Shown here in pieces: positions 35,961 to 43,908 of a stretch of DNA of 64,000 nt. Origin of the DNA: an uncultured Pelagibacteraceae bacterium. Its GTDB lineage: Bacteria; Pseudomonadota; Alphaproteobacteria; Pelagibacterales; Pelagibacteraceae. Every line of letters begins with the position of its first letter. The first letter of the stretch is position 1. Under the pieces are notes generated by a model. That model did no database searches. It was not told the DNA's origin and was given only the letters and a program-made list of their open reading frames with translations. The translations under genes and the position numbers were made by a program. The stretch spans positions 124,001 to 188,000 of the forward strand of contig CABYDS010000001.1 in assembly GCA_902517745.1 (NCBI GenBank). Direction: 5' to 3'.

Positions 35961-36974
35961 ATGAAAAACAAAATAATTGGATTTGTTTTTGGTGTTTTAA
36001 GTTTAGGTATAGTAAATGCTGCTTCAGCAACTGAACTTAAACTTGCAACATTTGAACCACCAAAAGCATTTATCGCAAGCAAAATTCTTGCTGCATGGGC
36101 TGATAAAGTAAACGAATGTTCAGCTGGAGCAGTTAATGTTAAAATGTTTGCAGGAGGCGTGTTAGGAAAACCACCACAACAATATGATATTGTTACAAAA
36201 GGTGTAGCAGACATTTCATGGACGGTACTTGGATATATCGGAGGACAGTTTCCATTGAGCTCTGTAATTGAATTACCTTTTTTAACAAAAACTTCAAAAG
36301 CAGGATCTAGAGCTTTAAATACTCTTTATGAAGAAGGTTACTTAGATAAAGAGATGGCAGGAATTAAACTAATTGGTTTACATTCTAATCCTGGTTATCA
36401 AATACATATGAAGTCAGATAAAGTTGTAAGACCTGCTGACTTCAAAGGTAAGAAAATGAGAGTACCAAGTAAAATTGCTGGAACAATTTTAAAAACTCTT
36501 GGAGCAACAGGTGTAAGAGTGCCAGCTCCTGGAACTTCGGAAGCACTTAACAAAGGTGTAATTGATGGAACTCCATTCCCTTACACTGCAATTGGATCTT
36601 TCAGACTATTTGATGTAACTAAGTATCACACTGAAGTTAATATAACTAATGCAACATTTGGTTTGATAATGAACCAAGGTAAATATGATGGTTTATCAGC
36701 AAAAGGTAAAGGATGTGTAGATAAATTTAGTGGTCAGTGGTTTGGTGACTGGGCATCTGGATTAATAGATAGTCAAAATGCTAAAATGAGAGTTGAGGTA
36801 GAGAATAAACCTGGACATGAGATCATAGTAGCTTCTGATGATGTTATAGCTGAATATAAGAAAATATTAGCACCTATCGAAGCAAACTGGCTTGCTGAAA
36901 TGAAAGGCAAAGGCCTTGATGGTGACGCAGTTCTAAAAAGAGCAAGACAAATAATATCCAAAATAGACGGTTAA
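35961..36974 (+). CDS. dctP: TRAP transporter solute-binding protein DctP
   Basis: A 337-residue periplasmic binding protein with a signal peptide (about 1-23, ending ASA) and the DctP fold: LKLATFEPPKAFIASKIL, GKPPQQYDIVTKGVADI and the carboxylate-binding arginine region GKKMRVPSK. Ribosome site GAGGGAG, 5 bases before ATG. Not next to its permease genes in orientation, but the only partner nearby is the divergent dctQM pair. A strong terminator follows. Ligand probably an aromatic or other carboxylate. Confidence 0.92.
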   Translation: MKNKIIGFVFGVLSLGIVNAASATELKLATFEPPKAFIASKILAAWADKVNECSAGAVNVKMFAGGVLGKPPQQYDIVTKGVADISWTVLGYIGGQFPLSSVIELPFLTKTSKAGSRALNTLYEEGYLDKEMAGIKLIGLHSNPGYQIHMKSDKVVRPADFKGKKMRVPSKIAGTILKTLGATGVRVPAPGTSEALNKGVIDGTPFPYTAIGSFRLFDVTKYHTEVNITNATFGLIMNQGKYDGLSAKGKGCVDKFSGQWFGDWASGLIDSQNAKMRVEVENKPGHEIIVASDDVIAEYKKILAPIEANWLAEMKGKGLDGDAVLKRARQIISKIDG

Positions 36975-36988
36975 TTTAAACCTAATTC

Positions 36989-37024
36989 TTGAGCCTGCAT
37001 TAAATAATGCAGGCTCAATTTTAA
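36989..37024 (+). terminator. Terminator after dctP
   Basis: TTGAGCCTGCATTA and TAATGCAGGCTCAA form a perfect 14-bp inverted repeat with a very short loop, followed by TTTTAAT. Fifteen bases after the dctP stop, so it separates the binding-protein message from the dioxygenase-hydroxylase pair. Confidence 0.85.
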
Positions 37025-37041
37025 TCCTGTATAATAATTGA

Positions 37042-38016
37042 ATGGCAATAAATGCATTAAGCTACATCGGTGTTAATTCAGATCGAATTGACGACTGGTC
37101 AGATTATTCTAGAAAATGTTTGGGAATGCAGCAAGTGGATAGGGCAAAAGACTCACTTTCATTTAGAATGGATGATCAAAAGCAAAGATTAGTTGTAACA
37201 GGAGATACTGGAGATAGTCTGGCCTTTATGGGTTGGGAAGTTGAGAAAAAAGAAGATTTAAAAATGTATGCTGATCGACTTGAAAATAATAATATACCAG
37301 TAACTCATGGACAATCCTCATTTGCAGATAAAAGATTTGTTAAAGATTTAATTTATTTTAAAGACCCTCAGGGCAATCAGATAGAATTAATATTTGATCC
37401 AATGAAAGATAGCGATCCTTTCAAACCATCTAGACCAATTTCAGGATTTAAAACTGGTGCATTAGGAATGGGGCATGTTGTTTTACATGCTAAAGATTTT
37501 AATAAACTTGTTCCTTTCTACAAAGAACTTTTAGATTTTAAAATCAGTGATTATAGCAATACACCAATATCTTTATGTTTCTTTCATGTTAATGGTAGAC
37601 ATCATAGTTTTGCATTGTTTGGATCGGGCCAACAAGGATTTCACCATTTTATGGTAGAGTACAATTCTTTAGATGATGTTGGTCAGGGATATGACTTAAT
37701 GAATTTAAAAGACGACAAAATTGCTTATACAATGGGAAGGCATACTAATGATTACATGACTTCATTTTATTCGATAACACCATCAGGTTTCTTTGTAGAA
37801 AATGGATGGGGTGGAAGAATAATTGATCCTAAAACATGGGAAGCTATTGAAACTTTTGAAGGCCCAAGCTTTTGGGGACATGAAAGATTGTATTTACCAG
37901 AAGAGGAAAGAAAAAAATTTAGAGATAAAAGAATGCAAACTGCTGCAGAAGGTAAACAAGCTCCTTTATTAGTAGATTGCCCTTGGCTATATTCAAATAT
38001 TGCTAAAAAGAAATAA
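37042..38016 (+). CDS. VOC-superfamily extradiol dioxygenase-like protein
   Basis: A 324-residue two-domain vicinal-oxygen-chelate protein. The first domain (about 1-125) lacks the metal ligands; the second has H in LGMGHVVLHAKDF, H in GFHHFMVEYNSLDDVGQGYD and E in GFFVENGWGG, the 2-His-1-Glu pattern of type I extradiol dioxygenases such as 2,3-dihydroxybiphenyl 1,2-dioxygenase. Likely ring cleavage of a catechol. Followed after 12 bases by an MhpA-like hydroxylase, which could make the catechol. Confidence 0.85.
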   Translation: MAINALSYIGVNSDRIDDWSDYSRKCLGMQQVDRAKDSLSFRMDDQKQRLVVTGDTGDSLAFMGWEVEKKEDLKMYADRLENNNIPVTHGQSSFADKRFVKDLIYFKDPQGNQIELIFDPMKDSDPFKPSRPISGFKTGALGMGHVVLHAKDFNKLVPFYKELLDFKISDYSNTPISLCFFHVNGRHHSFALFGSGQQGFHHFMVEYNSLDDVGQGYDLMNLKDDKIAYTMGRHTNDYMTSFYSITPSGFFVENGWGGRIIDPKTWEAIETFEGPSFWGHERLYLPEEERKKFRDKRMQTAAEGKQAPLLVDCPWLYSNIAKKK

Positions 38017-38028
38017 ATTTAAGAATTA

Positions 38029-39474
38029 ATGAAAGAATATGATGTAGTAATTGTTGGATTGGGTCCAACAGGAGGAACCTTAGCAAACTTATTAGCAATC
38101 CAAGGTTATTCAATTTTAATTTTAGAAAAAGAAAATAGTTTTTATCCTCTTCCAAGAGCAGTCCATTTTGATGATGAGGTTATGAGAGTATTCCAAACAA
38201 TTGGAATTACAGATAAATTTCTAAAATATACTTTGATTAACAAAGGAACTAAGTTTGTAAATAAAAAGGGTAATGTAATTTTAGACTGGCCAAGACCAAA
38301 AGAAATTACTGAAAATGGATGGTATCCAAGTTATAGATTTCACCAACCTGATTTAGAAAGGCAATTACGAAATAGACTTAAATCTTTTAAAAAGGTTTAT
38401 ATCCAACAAAATACTAAACTCTTAAAAGCTACAAATACAAAAAATAGTGTTCAAATAATTTACCAAGATATAAAAAAAAATAAAATTCTGAATATTAAGG
38501 CTAAATACTTAATTGGATGTGATGGTGCAAACTCAACAGTTCGAAATCAAATAAAAACAAATATGAGTAATTTAGGATTTACTCAAAAATGGGCAGTGGT
38601 TGATTTAATTTTGAAGAAAAAGAAAAATAATCTTCCAGATCGTACAATTCAATTTTCTAACAAAGTAAGACCTGCAACATATTGTAGAAATGTAGGCAGA
38701 AGAAGAAGGTGGGAGTTTGTAATTAATAACAAAGAAAAAGAAGAAACCATTATGTCTGAAAAGTACATATGGAATTTCCTTAAACCATGGCTTAGTAAAA
38801 AAGATGCTAAACTCGAGAGAAAAACTATATACACATTCAAATCTGCGATTAGTAAAAGTTGGAGAAAAGGTAGAATATTCATTGCTGGAGATGCTGCTCA
38901 CTTGATGCCACCTTTTATGGGCCAAGGAATGTGTGCAGGAATAAGAGATGTTTCAAACCTTTCATGGAAATTATCGCATTGTTTAAAGAATAATCATTCA
39001 GAAAAATTACTTAATACTTATCAGAGCGAAAGATATTCCAATGTTAAAGAGTACGTAAGCACAACTATGAGAATGGGTTCATTTATAAATGCTGTCAGCT
39101 CAACTAAAATTACAAAAAATATTTCTTCAAATAAAGAAGGAGTAAAATCTATGAAATCTATTAAGCCAAAACTGGGCAAAGGACTTGGAAAAGTTAATGA
39201 TAAACTTCGAGGTAAAATATTCCCTCAATTTAAATTAAAAAATGGAAAAAATTTAGATGAAAAATTTTCTTCAAAACCCATTGTAATAATTTCACCAAAA
39301 TTAAAGAAAAAAATTTCTAATAAAATTAATTATGTACTGTCTAATAATGTAAATGGTTTAAGTGAATATCTTAATAATATAAAATCTGAGGGACTTATAG
39401 TTAGACCAGACAGATTTATAATTGGTTCTATAAAATCTAATAAAATTTCAAAAATAAAAAATTATTCAATTTAG
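38029..39474 (+). CDS. FAD-dependent aromatic hydroxylase, MhpA-like
   Basis: A 481-residue flavoprotein monooxygenase. The N-terminal dinucleotide motif is IVGLGPTGGTLANLLA, the family DG block YLIGCDGANSTVRNQI, and the second FAD block GRIFIAGDAAHLMPPFMGQG. Resembles 3-(3-hydroxyphenyl)propionate hydroxylase (MhpA) but is shorter at the C-terminus by about 70 residues. Expected to add a hydroxyl to a phenolic acid using NAD(P)H. The last 9 bases overlap the convergent BKACE gene. Confidence 0.87.
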   Translation: MKEYDVVIVGLGPTGGTLANLLAIQGYSILILEKENSFYPLPRAVHFDDEVMRVFQTIGITDKFLKYTLINKGTKFVNKKGNVILDWPRPKEITENGWYPSYRFHQPDLERQLRNRLKSFKKVYIQQNTKLLKATNTKNSVQIIYQDIKKNKILNIKAKYLIGCDGANSTVRNQIKTNMSNLGFTQKWAVVDLILKKKKNNLPDRTIQFSNKVRPATYCRNVGRRRRWEFVINNKEKEETIMSEKYIWNFLKPWLSKKDAKLERKTIYTFKSAISKSWRKGRIFIAGDAAHLMPPFMGQGMCAGIRDVSNLSWKLSHCLKNNHSEKLLNTYQSERYSNVKEYVSTTMRMGSFINAVSSTKITKNISSNKEGVKSMKSIKPKLGKGLGKVNDKLRGKIFPQFKLKNGKNLDEKFSSKPIVIISPKLKKKISNKINYVLSNNVNGLSEYLNNIKSEGLIVRPDRFIIGSIKSNKISKIKNYSI

Positions 39475-40251
39475 ATTTAATTCCTCTTTTATAATTTTTA
39501 TTTTTGTTTCATTATCTTGAGCAATTTCACCTGAAGGAAGATATAATGAATTTTCAAATCCAATTCTTATTTTTCCACCAAGTTTTATTGCTTCTTTCAA
39601 ACAAATAAATTCTTCTTTTTCAAAAGCGCATATAGCCCAATCTGCTTTAAATTTATTTTTTTCTAATTTTTCTAAATATAAAGGTATTTTATTTGGATCA
39701 CTAATTTTTCCAGTATAGTGACCAATTACAAATAAGCACCAAGTGTTATCTCTTTCAATTTCAGATTTATTTAAAACATTAGAAAGTAAATCTATATCTT
39801 CAGGTTCATGACAAATATGTTGAACATTAATTTTTTCATCAGATAAATATTTATATAGTTTTATATCTTCATCAGTAGGATTTCTGCTTGGAATTAATTC
39901 TCTAATTGCAATCGATATTCCAGGTGGCTTAACATCGTATGCATATTTACGCATTTCACCTGGTGAATATCTACCAACAGCCTCAGTGGTAACTTGTAAG
40001 TGCATGTTAGGAACTATCTTATTTAATTTTATTAATGCTTCACTGCAATCATTAGCGTCTAATATATGTTGGCTATTTTTATCTCTGATGTGGAAATGAA
40101 TTGCCTCAGCACCCGCCTCGTATGATAATTTTGCTGTATTAACAATTTCATCAATAGTTATAGGAACTTTTGGATGATCCTTCTTCATAGGTCTCACTCC
40201 GTTGGGTGCTACCATAATTTTTGGGAGTTCTTTAGGTTGATAAAATTGCAT
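39466..40251 (-). CDS. Beta-keto acid cleavage enzyme (BKACE, DUF849)
   Basis: A 261-residue TIM-barrel protein of the DUF849/BKACE family. The zinc histidines are in AIHFHIRDKNSQH, followed by LQVTTEAVGRYSP and the late FENSLYLPSGEIAQDN block. Family members condense a beta-keto acid with acetyl-CoA. It is a bit shorter than usual (about 270-310). Neighbours suggest that it processes a keto acid from the ring-cleavage route, but it is on the other strand. Confidence 0.82.
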   Translation of the reverse strand: MQFYQPKELPKIMVAPNGVRPMKKDHPKVPITIDEIVNTAKLSYEAGAEAIHFHIRDKNSQHILDANDCSEALIKLNKIVPNMHLQVTTEAVGRYSPGEMRKYAYDVKPPGISIAIRELIPSRNPTDEDIKLYKYLSDEKINVQHICHEPEDIDLLSNVLNKSEIERDNTWCLFVIGHYTGKISDPNKIPLYLEKLEKNKFKADWAICAFEKEEFICLKEAIKLGGKIRIGFENSLYLPSGEIAQDNETKIKIIKEELNLN

Positions 40252-40298
40252 AATTAAAGTCTACTATTATTTAGTATAAATAAAAATTAAATTTACGG

Positions 40299-40505
40299 AT
40301 GAGTAATAATTTAAAAGTTTCAATAATTATAATACTTGGAGTTATAGCTTTGTATATATCAACTCAGTATTATTCAGGTTTTAATAAAAGCAAAACTATT
40401 AAAGCATGTATAATTGGAAAAGCTGAATTAGATTCGAATAAACCTGAGAGCGAAAGGCTCTCTGCTGATGAGGTTAAAAAATTTTGTGAAGATCAAATAA
40501 AATGA
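40299..40505 (+). CDS. Small membrane-anchored hypothetical protein (68 residues)
   Basis: A 68-residue protein: one membrane helix (about 8-25), then a soluble tail with two cysteines (KACIIG, KFCEDQ). The stop overlaps the aminotransferase start (ATGA), so translation is coupled. N-in/C-out is likely, placing the two cysteines in the periplasm where they could pair. No family recognised. Confidence 0.7.
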   Translation: MSNNLKVSIIIILGVIALYISTQYYSGFNKSKTIKACIIGKAELDSNKPESERLSADEVKKFCEDQIK

Positions 40506-41650
40506 TGAAAAAATCAAAAAGATCAGATGTTGATCCATTTATAGTAATGGATGTAATGGAATCAGCAAGAATTGCAGAGGAAAAAGGTAAAGATATAATT
40601 CATATGGAGGTAGGGCAGCCAGGAACACCAGCACCTAAGATTGCAAAAGATTATATTACTAATGAGATAAACAAAAACAATCTTGGCTACACCGTATCAC
40701 TTGGTCTACCAGCTTTACGAGCTAAAATTTCAAAGTTATATGGAGATTGGTACAATTTAGATTTAAATCCGAATAGAATAGTAGTCACAACAGGCTCTTC
40801 TGGAGCTTTTATATTATCCTTTTCTGCACTGTTTGATAGTGGAGATAGAGTTGGAATTGGATCTCCAAGTTATCCTAGCTATAGACAAATACTAAAATCA
40901 TTAAGTTTGGAAACTGTAGATATTCAAACCAAACTTCAAAATAGATTTCAACCAATACCAGATGATATTACAAACAATAATTTAAATGGAATTCTTGTTG
41001 CATCACCTGCAAATCCAACTGGGTCTATGTTGGATAAACAATCTTTAGAGAATTTAATTAATACTGCAAATGAGAATAATGTAAGTTTTATTAGTGATGA
41101 AATTTATCACGGAATTCAATATGAAAATAATCCAACTTCAGCTTTAGAGATAACTGACAATTGCTATGTAATTAATTCTTTTTCAAAATACTTTTCTATG
41201 ACTGGTTGGAGAATAGGATGGATGGTTGTACCAGATGATCATGTTAGACAAGTAGAAAGGCTTTCACAGAATTTATTTGTTTGTCCTCCACATGCAAGTC
41301 AAGTTACAGCTCTTGCTTCATTGGATGCAAATGAAGAGTTACAATCAAATGTTGAAGTATATAAAAAAAATAGAGAGATACTTTTAGAAGAATTACCGAA
41401 GGCAGGATTAAAAAAGTTTTCACCACCTGATGGTGCTTTTTACATTTATGTTGATATATCTGAATATTCAAATGATAGCTTAGCTTTTTGTAAAAAAGTT
41501 TTAGATGAAGCAAATGTTGCGATAACACCAGGAATTGATTTTGATCAAAAAAGAGGAAATTCTACTATCCGATTCTCATATGCTAGAAGCACAAAAGATA
41601 TAATTGAAGGAGCTAAGAGAATTAAAGATTTTATGTCTAAAAATTATTAA
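40502..41650 (+). CDS. Class I/II aminotransferase
   Basis: A 382-residue fold-type I aminotransferase. The PLP lysine is in SFSKYFSMTGWRIGW, the cofactor D/Y region in FISDEIYHGIQYE and substrate arginine in STIRFSYARS. Belongs to the aspartate-aminotransferase-like group with broad substrate ranges (Asp, aromatic or branched-chain). A terminator follows the stop directly. Substrate cannot be told from context. Confidence 0.9.
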   Translation: MMKKSKRSDVDPFIVMDVMESARIAEEKGKDIIHMEVGQPGTPAPKIAKDYITNEINKNNLGYTVSLGLPALRAKISKLYGDWYNLDLNPNRIVVTTGSSGAFILSFSALFDSGDRVGIGSPSYPSYRQILKSLSLETVDIQTKLQNRFQPIPDDITNNNLNGILVASPANPTGSMLDKQSLENLINTANENNVSFISDEIYHGIQYENNPTSALEITDNCYVINSFSKYFSMTGWRIGWMVVPDDHVRQVERLSQNLFVCPPHASQVTALASLDANEELQSNVEVYKKNREILLEELPKAGLKKFSPPDGAFYIYVDISEYSNDSLAFCKKVLDEANVAITPGIDFDQKRGNSTIRFSYARSTKDIIEGAKRIKDFMSKNY

Positions 41651-41697
41651 ATGGGGTCAGCTCAATTGGTTATTACCAAAAGAGCTCCCCATTTTTA
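41651..41697 (+). terminator. Intrinsic terminator after the aminotransferase gene
   Basis: ATGGGG and AGCTC (41651-41663) pair with GAGCT and CCCCAT (41682-41692), with a 2-base bulge, and TTGGT/ACCAA extends the stem towards a TATT loop. TTTTTAT follows. It starts immediately after the TAA. Confidence 0.85.
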
Positions 41698-41998
41698 TGC
41701 CATTTTGGCCAAATCCATCAAATGGATTTAGTTTGTGTTATTTTTAATATGTGATATCTCACCAGCTAAGTGTCAGGTGGCGTTATTCTAAGCATTTGCA
41801 CCTCCTTCACTTACGAAAATAAGTTTTAAGTAGGTTGTATTCAACAAATTTATTTCTATTTTTTATAAATATATTATTTGAATACAACCTATCTCTTTAG
41901 TAGATTCTCGATATCAAAATTATTAAAATATTCCCAAACTCTTAAATGAAACTTATGTCACAGAGACAGATAATAAATATATTTGTAATTAAAATCTC
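41698..41998. other. Intergenic region with several inverted repeats, no gene seen
   Basis: About 300 bases with no convincing ORF. Directly visible: a perfect 8-bp hairpin AAATCCAT-CAA-ATGGATTT (41711-41729); AGGTG (41777-41781 area) facing CACCT some 20 bases later; and the long palindrome at 41831-41891. No tRNA-like arms, Shine-Dalgarno-led frames or known riboswitch core were recognised. The amount of pairing is unusual for this compact genome and could be a small RNA or a structured 5' leader of the gene at 41999. Confidence 0.4.
41831..41891. repeat. Long inverted repeat (14-bp arms)
   Basis: TAGGTTGTATTCAA (41831-41844) and TTGAATACAACCTA (41878-41891) are exact reverse complements separated by 33 AT-rich bases that themselves can pair weakly (AATTTAT with ATAAAT). 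No T run follows on either strand. It could be a structured RNA stem or a binding site for a dimeric regulator with looped arms. Confidence 0.7.
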
Positions 41999-42190
41999 AT
42001 GAAAACAATATTTGTTATTGGATCAAAAAAACATACTCTGAAGTACACAAGAAAAATGCCAGAGGGTGAAGTAAAGAAAATGAAATCTTTTGTTACAAAC
42101 AAAGGACAAAAGCTTGAAAAAACCTCAAAATTTAAAATTTTAAAAGTCTCAGACGACAAAACTTCAAGAACTTTCAAAATCAGTCTTTAA
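41999..42190 (+). CDS. Small basic hypothetical protein (63 residues)
   Basis: A 63-residue, lysine-rich, soluble protein with an alternating pattern suggesting beta strands (TIFVIGSKKHTLKYT and FKILKVSDDKTSRTFKISL). No family recognised. Starts after the structured intergenic region and ends 8 bases before the photolyase, so probably in one transcript with it. Confidence 0.65.
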   Translation: MKTIFVIGSKKHTLKYTRKMPEGEVKKMKSFVTNKGQKLEKTSKFKILKVSDDKTSRTFKISL

Positions 42191-42198
42191 TTATTAAA

Positions 42199-43656
42199 AT
42201 GAACAAAATCGTATGGTTCAGGAACGATCTACGTATATCTAATAATGATGCATTTAATGAAGCTTCAAAATCAGGAAAGATTTTACCAATTTACATATTT
42301 GATAAAGAATATCACAAATTACCTACATCAAGTTCATTTCATCTAGATTTTTTAAAATCATCACTAGAAGATTTGTCAAAAACACTCAGTGAAAAATATA
42401 ATGCTAAACTCAATATATATTATGGAGAGACGTTAGAAATTTTAAGTCATTTAACTGATAAATTTAAAATAAATGAGGTTTATTCAAATATAATATTCAA
42501 GAACATGTATATAACTAACTTAGATAAAGAAGTTAGTTTTTTATTTAAAGAAAAAAATATTAATTGGAAAATATCAAATCAATTTGGTGTTCAACTAAAT
42601 CATAGAATTAGAAATAAATGGTCATATAATTGGAATAAATTTATAGATAGTGAAAGCGTTAATTCAAATTTAAATTGCGAGTTTATTTCAGATAATTATG
42701 TAGAGGATTTATCGAAATTAGAAACAAACAATTTAGAAAATGGAAAAATTCAGATTGGTGGAAGACAAAAAGCACTCCAACTTTTAGATACTTTTCTTAA
42801 TGACAGATCAGAAAATTACCAAAAAGAAATGTCTTCGCCGATAACAGGAGAAACTTCATGTTCTAGATTAAGCCCTCATATTGCATTCGGAAATATTTCT
42901 ATCAAGGAAATTTTTAAAAAGACTAATGACAAGTTAAAATCCAATTTATCTTTTTCAAAAAAGAAATCCTTAATTGCTTTTAAAAGTCGATTAGCCTGGC
43001 ACTGTCATTTTATTCAAAAGTTATATGATGAACCAGAAATTGAATTTAGAAATATGAATAGCGCTTATAATGGAATAAGAGAAAATGATTTTAATGAAGA
43101 TTATCATTTAGCATGGAAAAATGGAACTACTGGTTATCCGTTTGTTGATGCTTGTATGAGGTACCTCAGAACTAATGGATGGATTAATTTTAGAATGAGA
43201 GCAATGTTAGTTTCATTTGCTTCTTATCAATTATGGCTTGATTGGAAAAAAACATCAAAACATTTAGCAAAATTATTTACAGATTATGAGCCGGGTATTC
43301 ATTATTCACAGTTTCAAATGCAATCAGGAACAACAGGAATAAATTCAATAAGAATTTACAATCCAATTAAACAATCAATTGATCAAGATCCTACAGGAGA
43401 TTTTATAAAAAAATGGGTTCCAGAATTAAAAAATGTTCCAGGAAAATTAGTTCATGAACCATGGAAATTAACATTCATTGAACAAAAGGGAATAAATTTG
43501 GAAGTTGGTAAAGATTATCCTTCACCCATAGTTGACAATAAAATATCTACTAAAATTGCTAAGGAAAAAATCTGGAATATTAAGAAAACAACAGAAGCAA
43601 AAGTTATTTCAGCTGAAGTATTAAAAAAACACGCTAGTTTATCTCAAAGAACATAA
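42199..43656 (+). CDS. phrB: Deoxyribodipyrimidine photolyase
   Basis: A 485-residue cryptochrome/photolyase. The N-terminal KIVWFRNDLRISNNDAF is the antenna-binding domain; the FAD domain has the SRLSPHIAFGNIS block, NGTTGYPFVDACMRYLRTNG and NFRMRAMLVSFASYQLWLDW. The late YEPGIHYSQFQMQSG block is also conserved. It repairs cyclobutane pyrimidine dimers using light, in keeping with a surface-ocean cell. Confidence 0.95.
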   Translation: MNKIVWFRNDLRISNNDAFNEASKSGKILPIYIFDKEYHKLPTSSSFHLDFLKSSLEDLSKTLSEKYNAKLNIYYGETLEILSHLTDKFKINEVYSNIIFKNMYITNLDKEVSFLFKEKNINWKISNQFGVQLNHRIRNKWSYNWNKFIDSESVNSNLNCEFISDNYVEDLSKLETNNLENGKIQIGGRQKALQLLDTFLNDRSENYQKEMSSPITGETSCSRLSPHIAFGNISIKEIFKKTNDKLKSNLSFSKKKSLIAFKSRLAWHCHFIQKLYDEPEIEFRNMNSAYNGIRENDFNEDYHLAWKNGTTGYPFVDACMRYLRTNGWINFRMRAMLVSFASYQLWLDWKKTSKHLAKLFTDYEPGIHYSQFQMQSGTTGINSIRIYNPIKQSIDQDPTGDFIKKWVPELKNVPGKLVHEPWKLTFIEQKGINLEVGKDYPSPIVDNKISTKIAKEKIWNIKKTTEAKVISAEVLKKHASLSQRT

Positions 43657-43659
43657 AAT

Positions 43660-43797
43660 TTAATTACCGTAAGGTATTCCAACTAATTTTCCATTTTCAT
43701 TATAAAAATAAAAAAAGTTCGGGTTTATAATCTTAGGCTTTTTAGAAAGTGTTTTAGATTTATTTGTTGATTTATTTTTTTTTAATTTACGTTTCAC
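43660..43797 (-). CDS. Possible small basic protein (45 residues, GTG start)
   Basis: The minus strand opens with GTG at 43795-43797 and runs 45 codons to TAA at 43660. The front 20 residues are almost all lysine, serine, threonine and asparagine; the back reads INPNFFYFYNENGKLVGIPY, which looks like real protein. An AGAAG site lies just upstream. Convergent with phrB. No family recognised. Confidence 0.4.
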   Translation of the reverse strand: MKRKLKKNKSTNKSKTLSKKPKIINPNFFYFYNENGKLVGIPYGN

Positions 43798-43908
43798 ATC
43801 TTCTTATTACTAAAAAAAATAAGGTAAACTATTGATAACTTTTCAACCCAGATATGCATTTATTCTTAATCAATAAATTCAAATTAAGTATATCTATTCT
43901 TTTTACTT

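Noticed and set aside
41731..41830. tRNA- or SRP-RNA-like gene
   Set aside because: No T-arm consensus, no acceptor stem and no conserved GNAR-loop context; only short stems.
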